Assembly: GCA_903873805.1 (NCBI GenBank)
Contig: CAIQQB010000174.1
Coordinates: forward strand, 1 to 36,663
Direction: 5' to 3'
Source: an uncultured Opitutia bacterium
GTDB lineage: Bacteria; Verrucomicrobiota; Verrucomicrobiia; Opitutales; Opitutaceae
Length of the DNA: 36,663 nucleotides
The notes below the pieces were generated by a model. That model had not been told where the DNA came from and ran no database searches. It was given only the letters and a program-made list of their open reading frames with translations. Every line of letters starts with the position of its first letter. Position 1 is the first letter of the stretch. Shown piece by piece: positions 1 through 7,766 of this stretch. A program made the position numbers and the translations under genes.

Positions 1-588
1 GCCACCAGCGCCGCCGCCACCAGCGCCAGCGCCGCCGCCGCCACGGCCGCCGCCGCCAAATCCGCCGCCGCCACCGCCGCCAAATCCGCCGCCGCCGCCG
101 CCGCCACGCTGACCGGCCAGCAGCTGACCCAGCTGCTGCAGGGCCTGCATGGCCCCGGGATTCAACCCGTTGTTGGCATTCGGCATTTGCTGCGGGTTCT
201 GGGGGCTCTGGATTTTCAGGACATTCGCGGTCGCGAGCGCCAGCGTCATCGGATGGCTGTCATACTTGATCTTGGCCTGCTCGACCCCGTTGGCCGTGTC
301 GAACGAGACCACTTCAAACTTGTTCTGATCGGCCTTGTCGCCCTGCTTGACCCAGGAGGCCTTGTTATTGACGCGGTCATACAGGCCGAAATACGTGCCG
401 TCCGGCGTGACGATGACCCCGCGAAACTCCACGCCCGTAGTGTTGGTGATGTTCGTACTGCCATCCTTGGCCATGAACGGCGATTCCGTCGCCAGCGCAT
501 CCAACAAGCTGGCAGCAGACATGACACTGTGGCCGGCAAACAAGATACTGCCACTGAGCAGGCACAAACGTAGGGAGCGGGATTTCAT
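1..588 (-). CDS. Secreted GspC-like protein with poly-glycine tail (3' end outside window)
   Basis: An open frame of 196 codons starts at ATG 588 and runs off the left edge, so the C-terminus is missing. Residues 1-26 look like a signal peptide (basic MKSR start, hydrophobic core, SAAS). Residues 52-118 form a compact beta-rich stretch (GVEFRGV, then YFGLYDR, SWVKQGD, VVSFDT) that resembles the HR domain of GspC-type secretion proteins. After about residue 145 the chain turns into Gln/Asn-rich and then almost pure Gly with scattered Phe and Arg, encoded by GGC repeats. A shorter relative lies at 13481-14071. Its role is unknown; a periplasmic partner of a type II-like secretion system is an inference from the fold-like pattern only. 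The DNA at the left edge is low-complexity, which could hide an assembly error. Confidence 0.7.
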   Translation of the reverse strand, partial: MKSRSLRLCLLSGSILFAGHSVMSAASLLDALATESPFMAKDGSTNITNTTGVEFRGVIVTPDGTYFGLYDRVNNKASWVKQGDKADQNKFEVVSFDTANGVEQAKIKYDSHPMTLALATANVLKIQSPQNPQQMPNANNGLNPGAMQALQQLGQLLAGQRGGGGGGGFGGGGGGGFGGGGRGGGGAGAGGGGAGG

Positions 589-811
589 CTTAAAAGTGAC
601 TGATGGTTGAGGTGAAGGGGCGGATTGGTATACCTATAAGACGCCGAATCGACTTTAAGGTAACACTCCGAAGTCAACTGGGTGGCTGGCAGCAGTATAA
701 GCCCGGCAGGATCAGTCCGGCCATGGCGGGGGGCAAGCCCCGAATGCTCCGGGCCGAATCGGTTCGTGGTGGCGGACCCTGCGGCCCCCGGTTGCGCCCG
801 CGGCCCGTGCG

Positions 812-1393
812 TCAGCCGGACAACGCCGCCCGCACCAGCGCGGCGATGGCGGGCGGCAAATCCAGCGCCAGCGCGAAGGCCTGGGCCGACGCACTCATCT
901 TGCGCCAGGTTTTACGCAGGATGTCGGCGAATTTCTCGGCCGGATATTCCGCGTGCTGGGCCGCAAACGCCCCGATTTCATTTTCCAGGAACACCAGGCA
1001 GGCGGCGTCCTCCAGCGCCTGCGTGCCCGCGTTGGTCTTCAAGCCCGTCTTAGAAACCCAGACGGCAACCTCGTCCGCCGCGGCGGCCGAAACGCCGGCG
1101 GCGAGCAACAGCGCCCGCGCCCGTTCCGCCTGCTTGGTGTAGAGCGAGCGCCGCCAGGCCAGATAACCCGGCTTGCCCTCGGGAAACGTCGTGCGGGGCA
1201 CACTCCAGCGCTCCAGATGCTGGCAGCGCGCGGCGAGTCGGAGCAGCGGTGGCGCCTCCGGCACCAGCCGGACGACCCATGCCTCCATGCGGTCGGCATA
1301 GACGAGTTCCGCCGGCCGCCCGTCGGCCGCGCGCTGCGGGTCCGCGCCGTGGGCGGTGTCGATGAGCTGGCGGGCGGCGGTGAAGGCGTCCAT
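812..1393 (-). CDS. DUF4202 domain-containing protein
   Basis: A 193-residue protein matching DUF4202 along its whole length from memory of the family. Typical blocks are AYxDRMxAW-like VYADRMEAWV (31-40), RLAARCQHLERW (52-63, with His59), the PEGKPGYLAWR block (71-81), LEDAACLVFLE (126-136) and the C-terminal ILRKTWRKMS. Conserved His, Arg and Glu residues suggest a helical, possibly metal-binding fold, but no reaction is known. It begins only 4 bases after the stop codon of the haem-binding gene, so the two are probably co-transcribed and perhaps translationally coupled. The start ATG at 1393 fits the family N-terminus. Function stays unassigned. Confidence 0.85.
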   Translation of the reverse strand: MDAFTAARQLIDTAHGADPQRAADGRPAELVYADRMEAWVVRLVPEAPPLLRLAARCQHLERWSVPRTTFPEGKPGYLAWRRSLYTKQAERARALLLAAGVSAAAADEVAVWVSKTGLKTNAGTQALEDAACLVFLENEIGAFAAQHAEYPAEKFADILRKTWRKMSASAQAFALALDLPPAIAALVRAALSG

Positions 1394-1397
1394 GGCG

Positions 1398-1874
1398 CTA
1401 GGGTTTCCTGCCTGCGGGTTCGGCCAGCTGGGCGCTGAGGGCGTTGAACCAATCCGACAGCTGGTGTCGCTGCGGGTCGGTGAGGCGGGCGTCGGCGTGG
1501 ATCAGGGTGTAGGAGGACAGCGGCATGGAATGATCGATAATCTCGTCGGCGCATTCGCCCAGCTTTTTCCCGGCCTCGTCCGCCGGATAGGCGCCCACCT
1601 CCGAGAAGTTGACCGCGTCCTTCGCGTCCCGGATGTGGCTGTCGAGCCACCAGCCGACGGGCTGGATCCCCGCATACCATGGGTAACGGGTGTGGTTGGA
1701 GTGGCAGTCATAGCAGGCCACCGCCAGCAACTGGGCCACGGCGGGCGGAGCGGGATGCAGCACCAGCAGGTCGGCGGGCCCGGGCTCGGCCGCGAGATTC
1801 CGCTCGGGCCGAATAAACTGGATCGCAACGAACACGGCGGCGAGGCCGAGCAGGATTTTCTTGGGCAGCTTCAT
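1398..1874 (-). CDS. Haem-binding domain protein (CxxCH), membrane-anchored
   Basis: A 158-residue protein with an N-terminal hydrophobic segment (residues 6-20) that acts as a signal anchor or uncleaved signal. A single c-type haem motif, CYDCH at 54-58, is followed by SNHTRYPWY, the pattern of the short Haem_bd family found in Bacteroidota and Verrucomicrobiota. The protein should sit on the outer face of the inner membrane with one covalently attached haem, and it likely takes part in electron transfer. It is the first gene of a two-gene unit with the DUF4202 gene and is divergent from the Gfo/Idh/MocA gene, with 121 bases between the start codons. No redox partner is encoded nearby. Confidence 0.85.
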   Translation of the reverse strand: MKLPKKILLGLAAVFVAIQFIRPERNLAAEPGPADLLVLHPAPPAVAQLLAVACYDCHSNHTRYPWYAGIQPVGWWLDSHIRDAKDAVNFSEVGAYPADEAGKKLGECADEIIDHSMPLSSYTLIHADARLTDPQRHQLSDWFNALSAQLAEPAGRKP

Positions 1875-1900
1875 GGCTAGGGGGGCCGGCCTCCACAGTC

Positions 1901-1952
1901 GGCGGATTTTTCCCGCCGGGTCAAACGCAACGGCGGCCCGGCGGCGTTTTTT
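1901..1952 (+). promoter_or_regulatory. Attenuator-like leader (competing hairpins plus T run)
   Basis: CCGCCGGG (1913-1920) pairs with CCCGGCGG (1937-1944), followed by CG and six T (1947-1952): the form of an intrinsic terminator pointing towards the gene that begins at 1996. The left arm can instead pair with GGCGG at 1901-1905, giving an alternative hairpin that excludes the terminator. No plus-strand gene lies upstream, so the structure sits in the 5' leader. Attenuation is an inference; no leader peptide or ligand domain was recognised. Confidence 0.45.
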
Positions 1953-1995
1953 GAAGTTCGCCTTGGCGGGCCAAAGCCTCTACCCCGTCGCTCAC

Positions 1996-3345
1996 ATGAG
2001 CAAAACACGCTACGCCTTTGTCGGCACCGGGGGCCGGGCCATCTCCTTTCTCGAACCGCTGGTCACCACCTACGCCGGCACCAACGAGCTCGTCGCCCTC
2101 TGCGACACCAGCGCCACCCGCATGGCCTATTACAACGGGATGCTGGCGGGCGAATGGGCCTACCACCCCGTGCCCGCCTACCCCGCCGACCGCTTCGACG
2201 CGCTCCTGCGCGAAACCAAACCCGACGCCGTCTTCGTCTGCACCACCGACTCCGCCCACGCCGGCTACATCGTCCGTGCCCTGCACGCCGGCTGCGACGT
2301 CATCACCGAGAAGCCGCTCACCATCGACGCCGAAAAATGCCGGGAGATCCTCGCGGCCGTGGCACAGTCCGGCCGCCGGCTCCGCGTCGCCTTCAATTAC
2401 CGCTGGGCGCCCTTCCGCACCAAGGTCAAGGAACTCCTCGCCAGCGGCGTCATCGGCCAGGTCAAGTCCGTCAACCTCGAGTACCTGCTCGATACCAACC
2501 ACGGCGCCGACTACTTCCGCCGCTGGCACGCGCACGCGGACGAGTCCGGCACGCTCCTCGTCCACAAGAGCACCCACCACTTTGACCTCGTCAACTGGTG
2601 GCTCGACGCCATCCCGCAGCAGGTCTTCGCCTACGGGGACCTCGTGTTCTACGGGAAACAGAACGCCCTCGCCCGCGGCGACGGCGCCCTGACGAAATAC
2701 GACCGCTACACCGGCACCGACTGCGCCGCCGACCCGTTCCGCCTCGACCTGACGGAGAGCGAGCCGTTCCGCCGCCTCTACCTCGACGCCGAAAAGGACT
2801 CCGGCTACCTGCGCGACCGGAATGTCTTCCGCGACGACATCACGATCTTCGACCAGATGTCGCTCAACGTCCGCTACCGCACCGGGCAGGTGCTGACGTA
2901 TTCGCTGACCTGCTACAGTCCGCGCGAGGGGATGCGGGTGTGCTTCAACGGCGACCGCGGCCGCCTCGAGTACCACGAGTTCATCGGCACCCACATGAAC
3001 CGCGCGGTCCGCCCGAAGGACTTCAAGCTCGACGTGAAGCCCGGGGCCGAGGCCGAGGGCGAGTGGATCCGGGTCTTCCCGCACTTCCAGCCGAGCTATG
3101 TCGTGCCGATGCCGCCCCAGACCGGCGCGCACGGCGGGGCCGACGAGATCCTCAACCGCTCCTTCTACTCGCCCGATGCCCCGGCCACCGACCCGCTCGG
3201 CCGCTTCGCCGGCCACGAGCAGGGCGCGGCCTCGATCCTCGTGGGCATCGCCGGCGTCAAATCGATCCGCGAAAACCTGCCGGTCAACATCCTTGACCTG
3301 GTCAGCCTCCGCCCCGATGCCACCAAGCTCAGCGAGCTGGTGTGA
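1996..3345 (+). CDS. Gfo/Idh/MocA family oxidoreductase
   Basis: A 449-residue NAD(P)-dependent dehydrogenase. The Rossmann fold opens at residue 5 with YAFVGTGGRA (6-15). The family EKP motif is at 105-107 (TEKPLT, with Lys106) and the substrate-side STHHFDLVNWW block at 192-202 carries the likely catalytic His. The C-terminal beta-sheet domain follows. Length is above the usual 330-390, as in the subgroup of sugar or inositol dehydrogenases with an insert around residues 210-280. The start ATG at 1996 is preferred over an upstream in-frame extension because the Rossmann strand begins right after it. It is a single gene, divergent from the haem protein, with a terminator-like leader. The substrate cannot be told; it is probably a sugar, a polyol or a derivative. 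Confidence 0.9.
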   Translation: MSKTRYAFVGTGGRAISFLEPLVTTYAGTNELVALCDTSATRMAYYNGMLAGEWAYHPVPAYPADRFDALLRETKPDAVFVCTTDSAHAGYIVRALHAGCDVITEKPLTIDAEKCREILAAVAQSGRRLRVAFNYRWAPFRTKVKELLASGVIGQVKSVNLEYLLDTNHGADYFRRWHAHADESGTLLVHKSTHHFDLVNWWLDAIPQQVFAYGDLVFYGKQNALARGDGALTKYDRYTGTDCAADPFRLDLTESEPFRRLYLDAEKDSGYLRDRNVFRDDITIFDQMSLNVRYRTGQVLTYSLTCYSPREGMRVCFNGDRGRLEYHEFIGTHMNRAVRPKDFKLDVKPGAEAEGEWIRVFPHFQPSYVVPMPPQTGAHGGADEILNRSFYSPDAPATDPLGRFAGHEQGAASILVGIAGVKSIRENLPVNILDLVSLRPDATKLSELV

Positions 3346-3381
3346 GCCGGCCCCGCCGGATTCACCGATCGCCTCCCGCCC

Positions 3382-4446
3382 GTGAAGAATAATGCCTTTT
3401 TGCTGATCTTCGGGCTGTTCTGGACCACCATGGTCGGGTTCTTCGACTGCATGATCGGAAGCGGCCTGTATCACCAAATCCGCACCGGCAGCTACGCCAC
3501 CACCACCGGCCAAGTCGTCTCCAGTCAGGTCACCGTCCATCGCGGAAAACACACCAGCTACACCGCGGACATCCACTACCGCTACAACGTGGCCCTCCCG
3601 TCGGCTGAGGGCGGCACCCGCTCGTCCACCGGGTCCGCGGCTGGACCGAGTTATGACAGCTCGAAATACCGCTACGGCAGTTTCCAGCCCTCCGACTCCA
3701 CCTCGGCCAATGCCGTGGTGCGGGCCCATCCGGCCGGCTCGGCGGTGACGGTGTACTACGATCCCCGCCAGCCGGATGAGGCGGTGCTCAGCACCGGCTT
3801 GGAGGGTGGCGACCTGTTTATCCCGCTCTTTCTGGTGCCGTTCAACCTGGTTGCGCTCGGTCTGCTTTCCGTGCCGTTGGGCGCGCTCTCGCGGAAGCTG
3901 CATCGGCCCGAGGCGGGCGGGGTCAAATTTCGCCTCGACGGGATGCGGCTCCGCGTGAGCCTGCCCCGCTACTCGCCCCTTCTGGCCGGAGCGGCGGCGA
4001 TCGGCGTCGCGGCGTTCGCCAGCATTTTCCTCGTCGGCATCAGCACCAACGCCCAACCGAGCATGCCGCTGATCCTGGCTGTCTGGCTGGTCATCCTCGG
4101 TCTCGGCGGCGGCGCGGCCGGATGGACCGCGGCGCGGCAGGCCGGCGGCCGCAGCGACCTGGTCATCGACCCGGAGGCGCAGGTGGTTGAACTCCCGCAG
4201 ATTTTCGGTCGCAAACAGCCGGAATCAATTCCGCTGGCTGCGGTGCAGGCGGTTCAGGTCGAGACTATCGAGCATCGGGGAAGCAAGGGCGGCCGGTACT
4301 ACACTTATCCTGTCAGTCTCCAGCGGAGCGACGGGCCGGGCGTCAAACTTACCGACTGGTCGGACGAGAGCCGGGCCCGTGCCTTCGCCGCGTGGCTGCG
4401 CGAAAAGCTGGCGCTGCCGGCCGGCGACGTGGACGCGCCGGGGTAG
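3382..4446 (+). CDS. DUF3592 domain membrane protein
   Basis: A 354-residue protein starting at GTG 3382. A first membrane segment spans about residues 5-28. Next comes an exported beta domain with the DUF3592 hallmarks: a TTTGQVVSSQV-type strand, a YRYNV stretch and VTVYYDPRQPDEAVL near 120-136. Further membrane helices lie at about 145-170, 205-225 and 230-250. The last 90 residues look like a small PH-like cytoplasmic domain (VIDPEAQVVELP and following). The family is widespread and has no established function. It begins 36 bases after the dehydrogenase stop codon, so it may share its transcript. Confidence 0.75.
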   Translation: MKNNAFLLIFGLFWTTMVGFFDCMIGSGLYHQIRTGSYATTTGQVVSSQVTVHRGKHTSYTADIHYRYNVALPSAEGGTRSSTGSAAGPSYDSSKYRYGSFQPSDSTSANAVVRAHPAGSAVTVYYDPRQPDEAVLSTGLEGGDLFIPLFLVPFNLVALGLLSVPLGALSRKLHRPEAGGVKFRLDGMRLRVSLPRYSPLLAGAAAIGVAAFASIFLVGISTNAQPSMPLILAVWLVILGLGGGAAGWTAARQAGGRSDLVIDPEAQVVELPQIFGRKQPESIPLAAVQAVQVETIEHRGSKGGRYYTYPVSLQRSDGPGVKLTDWSDESRARAFAAWLREKLALPAGDVDAPG

Positions 4447-4460
4447 GGTTTGCTCTGGGA

Positions 4461-4617
4461 GTAGCGCAGGCATCCTTGCCTGCTCCGGTGGGCTGGTCAG
4501 AAATTGCGTTTGAGCTGATTCCCCGAAGCTTGTTTCGGCTTGGTTGTCGCCGGGGTCGCTGCCCCCGGTGCCTTGGGTTTGCCGAATTCAAACCCCGGGG
4601 TCAGCGACCCCGGCTAC
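4461..4617. repeat. REPIN-like palindrome cluster, GTAG...CTAC
   Basis: This spacer is packed with hairpins. GTAG (4461-4464) is followed by GCAGGC/GCCTGC (4466-4471 and 4478-4483). Next are CCGAA/TTCGG (4523-4527, 4534-4538) and CCGGGG/CCCCGG (4550-4555, 4563-4568). The right end is CCGGGGTC-AGC-GACCCCGG (4595-4613), immediately followed by CTAC (4614-4617). The outer GTAG and CTAC are reverse complements, as in paired REP elements. Confidence 0.6.
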
Positions 4618-4660
4618 AATTTTCGGCCCGCCCCCGGTCTTGCCTCGCCCGCTTTTTTCC

Positions 4661-5941
4661 ATGCGATGGTTCGGAATGAAACCCCGCCGCTTGCTCCTCT
4701 GGCTGGTCACCCTCTCGTTCGTCCTCGGCCTCCGCGCCGCGGAAAACGCGCCCGCCACCCCGTCGGCTCCCACCGCGAAAATCCGCGTCGCCTGCGTCGG
4801 CGACAGCATCACTTTCGGCTACCTGCTCCGGCAGCGCGCCACCGAGGCCTATCCCGCCGCGCTCGGCCGCCTCCTCGGCGACGGTTACGACGTCGGCAAC
4901 TTCGGCGTCAACAGCGCCACCCTGCTCCAGGCCGGCGACCGGCCCTATTGGAAACAGGCAGCCTTCAAACAGGCCGACGACTTCCAGCCCGCAACCGTCG
5001 TGCTCCTGCTCGGCGCCAACGACACCAAGCCTGTCAACTGGGCGCACCGCGACGCCTTCGCGGCCGACGCCGCGGCGCTGATCGACCATTTCACCGCGCT
5101 GCCCACGAAGCCCACCGTCTGGGTTTGCCTGCCGGTGCCGATCTTCCCGAACAAGTTTGGAATCGATGAGACGAACATGGCCGAGATCCGCCGTCTCTGG
5201 CGCGAGGTGGCCGCCGCCCATGGCGCGAAGCTCATCGACGGCCAGGCGCCCTTCGCCGCCCACCCGGAGCTGTTCGCCGACGGCGTGCACCCCACCGCCG
5301 CAGGAGCGGCCCTGCTGGCGCAGACGGTGGCAGTCGCACTCCGGCCCGCGCCCGCCGCCCCCGTGCGCGTCGCGTGTGTGGGCGACAGCATCACCTACGG
5401 CTTCAAGCTGCCCGACCGCGAGCACACCTCCTATCCGGCAGTGTTGGCGCGCCTACTGGGCCCGGGTTACACCGTCGGTAACTTCGGCGTGTCGGGCGCC
5501 ACGCTGCTCAAGCAGGGCGGCCGGCCCTACTGGCAAGAAACCGCGTTTCAGGCGGCGACCGATTTCGCGCCGCAGATCGTCATCCTCAAGCTCGGCACCA
5601 ATGACGCCGCACCGGGCAACTGGCTGATCCACGGCAGCGAGTTCACGGCCGACGCCACCGCGCTGATCGCCCATTTCCAGTCCCTGCCCTCGAAGCCGGC
5701 CGTGTGGGTTTGCCTGCCCGTGCCGATCTTCGGCGCCGGCGACCAAGCGTCGCTTTTCATGTCTCATCTGGCGCGGATCCGCGACACGCTGCGCGCCGTG
5801 GCGAAAACCGCCGGCGTGCCGGTGATCGATGCCTACACGCCGTTCGTCGGCCACGGGGAGATGTTTGCCGACGGCGTGCATCCCGACGCCGCCGGCGCCG
5901 AACTGCTCGCGAAGACGGTGTGGGCCGCGGTGAAGCCCTGA
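4661..5941 (+). CDS. Tandem SGNH/GDSL hydrolase (two fused domains)
   Basis: A 426-residue secreted protein with a signal peptide at about 1-27 (MRWFGMKPRR start, then a hydrophobic core ending LRAA). Two SGNH hydrolase domains follow back to back. Domain 1 has GDSI at 47-50 (Ser49), a GAND block and DGVHP with Asp207/His210. Domain 2 has GDSI at 241-244 (Ser243), GTND and DGVHP with Asp404/His407. Both triads look intact, and the domains share long stretches such as VGNFGV and WVCLPVPIF, so this is an internal duplication. The family hydrolyses esters, for example acetyl groups on polysaccharides or acyl chains; the substrate here is unknown. ATG 4676 is a possible alternative start. Confidence 0.88.
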   Translation: MRWFGMKPRRLLLWLVTLSFVLGLRAAENAPATPSAPTAKIRVACVGDSITFGYLLRQRATEAYPAALGRLLGDGYDVGNFGVNSATLLQAGDRPYWKQAAFKQADDFQPATVVLLLGANDTKPVNWAHRDAFAADAAALIDHFTALPTKPTVWVCLPVPIFPNKFGIDETNMAEIRRLWREVAAAHGAKLIDGQAPFAAHPELFADGVHPTAAGAALLAQTVAVALRPAPAAPVRVACVGDSITYGFKLPDREHTSYPAVLARLLGPGYTVGNFGVSGATLLKQGGRPYWQETAFQAATDFAPQIVILKLGTNDAAPGNWLIHGSEFTADATALIAHFQSLPSKPAVWVCLPVPIFGAGDQASLFMSHLARIRDTLRAVAKTAGVPVIDAYTPFVGHGEMFADGVHPDAAGAELLAKTVWAAVKP

Positions 5942-5962
5942 CCGCGCCCGGCCGGTTTTCGC

Positions 5963-6880
5963 TCACCCGTGCGTCAGCAGCCGGCGGACGCCCTCGATGG
6001 GCGGCTGGTCCAGCGGGGCAAGTGATAGGGGCGAGAGCGGGGTCAGCGCGGCGACCACCACGCGATGCGTGAGAATTGGTCCGCTCAGGCCGGCGGGGAT
6101 CGCGTTCGGCGGCATGCCCGGGAAAAGCTTCTCCACCACCCGACCGGCCAGCTCAAGCAGCTCGGCAGCCGAGTCCACCACCAGCTTGTGCGCGGTGTGG
6201 TCGCCCTCCTCCGCCAGGCGGAGCACCGCCGGCGCGAGCGCGGCAATCTGTTTGTTCGGCTCGACGTGCTGATAAAAGAACCGGGTGAGCGCGGCCGCGT
6301 CGGCCAGCCCGGTGTGGTCCCGCAGCACGGCGGCGATGCGCGAGGGGGTGGCCCAGCCCTGCAGCTCAAGCAGGCCGCGCGCGAGGGTGCGGCGGCCGAG
6401 CTCGTAGCCGCTGCCCGGGTCGCCGAACCGCCAGCCAAGGCCGCCCGCATAATGGATCGAGCCGTCAAGCGCCCGCGCCGCCACAAACGAGCCGGTGCCG
6501 CTGTGCAGCACGACGCCGGGCGCGCCGTTGGTCGCCAGCTCGAGCACGGGACGCGCGTCATCAAAGACCGTCACAAAGCCGAAGCCGTCGAGTTCGGCGG
6601 CGAACTCCTTCCAGAATCCCCGCGCCCCGGCCATGCAGAGCAGGGTGTGCGCAATCGGGCACGGGGCCTTCGCCCGCAGGGCGCCCAGCGCCTCCAGCAC
6701 CGTGCGCCGCGCCGCTTCCGGACCTGTGATGCTGGGGTTGCTTCCAGGGGCGGTGTGGCGGCCGAGAAAAAGGTTGTCCGGATCGAGCAGGATCAACTCG
6801 GTCTTGGAGCCGCCACCATCCACCCCGAGCTTGCAGCCGGGCGGCAGGGACGGCGGGAAGGGCGGGTTGGAAAACTGCAT
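5963..6880 (-). CDS. BadF/BadG/NagK-like sugar kinase
   Basis: A 305-residue ASKHA-fold ATPase. The phosphate-1 motif GVDGGGSKT is at 19-27, a second phosphate loop HSGTGSF follows near 130-136, and WRFGDPGSGYELGR matches the N-acetylglucosamine kinase branch of the BadF/BadG family. The likely reaction is ATP-dependent phosphorylation of an amino sugar in the cytoplasm. ATG 6880 is preferred to an upstream TTG at 6895. It follows the SIS gene on the same strand, and the pairing of a sugar kinase with a sugar-phosphate isomerase-fold protein suggests amino-sugar salvage or cell-wall recycling. That pathway is inferred from context. Confidence 0.82.
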   Translation of the reverse strand: MQFSNPPFPPSLPPGCKLGVDGGGSKTELILLDPDNLFLGRHTAPGSNPSITGPEAARRTVLEALGALRAKAPCPIAHTLLCMAGARGFWKEFAAELDGFGFVTVFDDARPVLELATNGAPGVVLHSGTGSFVAARALDGSIHYAGGLGWRFGDPGSGYELGRRTLARGLLELQGWATPSRIAAVLRDHTGLADAAALTRFFYQHVEPNKQIAALAPAVLRLAEEGDHTAHKLVVDSAAELLELAGRVVEKLFPGMPPNAIPAGLSGPILTHRVVVAALTPLSPLSLAPLDQPPIEGVRRLLTHG

Positions 6881-6913
6881 GGCAGGACGGAACAAACGAC
6901 CAGACTGGATTGA

Positions 6914-6977
6914 ATTCAGAAACCAGAAAGCCTGAAGACCGTGCCGCTGACAATTCTTGGCTTCATGGCTTCTGAAT
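6914..6977. repeat. Inverted-arm spacer element A
   Basis: Left arm 6914-6937 and right arm 6953-6977 are imperfect reverse complements. The left reads ATTCAGAAACCAGAAAGCC and the right, inverted, reads ATTCAGAAGCCATGAAGCC. The loop is 15 bases. The element lies between the SIS gene and the kinase gene, both on the minus strand. It is the shortest and least repetitive member of the class described under findings. Confidence 0.45.
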
Positions 6978-6983
6978 CGCCGT

Positions 6984-7709
6984 TTAGGCGAGCTGGCGGC
7001 TGAGGCGACCGGCGTAACGCTGGCCGAGCGCGCGGTTGTGCTCGATCGCGCCGGGCAGGTTCTGGCTGCGCAGCAGCGGCACTGCGTGTCCGCCGGTCCG
7101 CAGCCATTCCACCGTCGCCAGCATGAGCCAGTTGAGCACCGAGCACCCGATCAGCGTGGAGGTGGGGCCCGCCATCACGCCGTCGCCGGCGTCGACGATG
7201 GCGTCGCCCGGCACGCCGCCGTTGTCCAGCACGTGGTCGGCGACCTCAAAGAGTTTCTTTCCCGACGGGTGCTGCGAGGGCGTGGCGTGCGACATCGCCA
7301 GGCAGGTGAGCGCAACCACGGTGAGCTTTTTGGCCTTCGCGTGCAGGGCGACTTCGATGGGCGAGCAGTTCTTGCCGGAGTTGGAGATGGCGATCAGCAC
7401 CTCGCCGGCCCGGAGCTGGTACTGCCGGTCGTAGCGTTCGATGAGTTTGGTGCCGTAGCCGGGCAGGTTCTCAATGAACCCGCCGGTTGGATCCGGAATG
7501 GCGGTGACGCATACGAGTCCGCCGGCGCGCCCGATGATTTCACGGGCGACGACCTCGCTGTGCCCGCTGCCGAAGACGTGGATGACGCCGCCCCGCGCGA
7601 TGTTTTCGCCGAGGATGGGCGCGAGCTGGGCAATCGCCGGCGCGTTGGCCGCCCTAGCCAGGCCCAGCAGTTCATTGGCGCGGCGGTAGTAGTTTTCGGC
7701 AAGGTTCAT
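6984..7709 (-). CDS. SIS domain sugar-phosphate protein (UPF0309-like)
   Basis: A 241-residue protein with one SIS (sugar isomerase) domain. HVFGSGHSEVVAREIIGRAGG (44-64) is the phosphosugar-binding entry and matches the UPF0309 branch. An ISNSGKN loop follows near residue 108, then a C-terminal helix pair. The protein should bind a phosphorylated (amino) sugar in the cytoplasm. It sits between the LpxR-like gene and the NagK-like kinase, and the kinase product is a plausible ligand. A GGGAGG ribosome site (7724-7719) with a 9-base spacer supports ATG 7709. The site is partly buried in the hairpin just upstream. Confidence 0.8.
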   Translation of the reverse strand: MNLAENYYRRANELLGLARAANAPAIAQLAPILGENIARGGVIHVFGSGHSEVVAREIIGRAGGLVCVTAIPDPTGGFIENLPGYGTKLIERYDRQYQLRAGEVLIAISNSGKNCSPIEVALHAKAKKLTVVALTCLAMSHATPSQHPSGKKLFEVADHVLDNGGVPGDAIVDAGDGVMAGPTSTLIGCSVLNWLMLATVEWLRTGGHAVPLLRSQNLPGAIEHNRALGQRYAGRLSRQLA

Positions 7710-7721
7710 GGGGCGTAGCCT

Positions 7722-7760
7722 CCCGCGAACATGTCAACCAATAGCTGACATGTTCGTGGG
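7722..7760 (-). promoter_or_regulatory. 15-bp hairpin overlapping the ribosome site of the SIS gene
   Basis: Arms 7722-7736 and 7746-7760 pair over 15 positions with one G-T pair; the core is GAACATGTCA/TGACATGTTC and the loop is 9 bases. On the minus-strand transcript the hairpin starts 6 bases after the LpxR-like stop codon and its 3' foot includes three G of the GGGAGG ribosome site. A GTAG lies at 7715-7718. It may be a translational control element, a weak terminator, or a REP-like repeat. Confidence 0.6.
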
Positions 7761-7766
7761 GATGGG

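Noticed and set aside
1921-4056. 711-codon open frame on the minus strand opposite the dehydrogenase and DUF3592 genes
   Set aside because: It is Gly/Val/Asp/Arg-rich with no domain, and covers two real plus-strand genes. In GC-rich DNA such mirror frames stay open by codon bias.
7722-7760. LexA box TGTTC-N4-GAACA
   Set aside because: The half-sites GAACA and TGTTC are present but in the wrong order and spacing; they belong to the hairpin stem.
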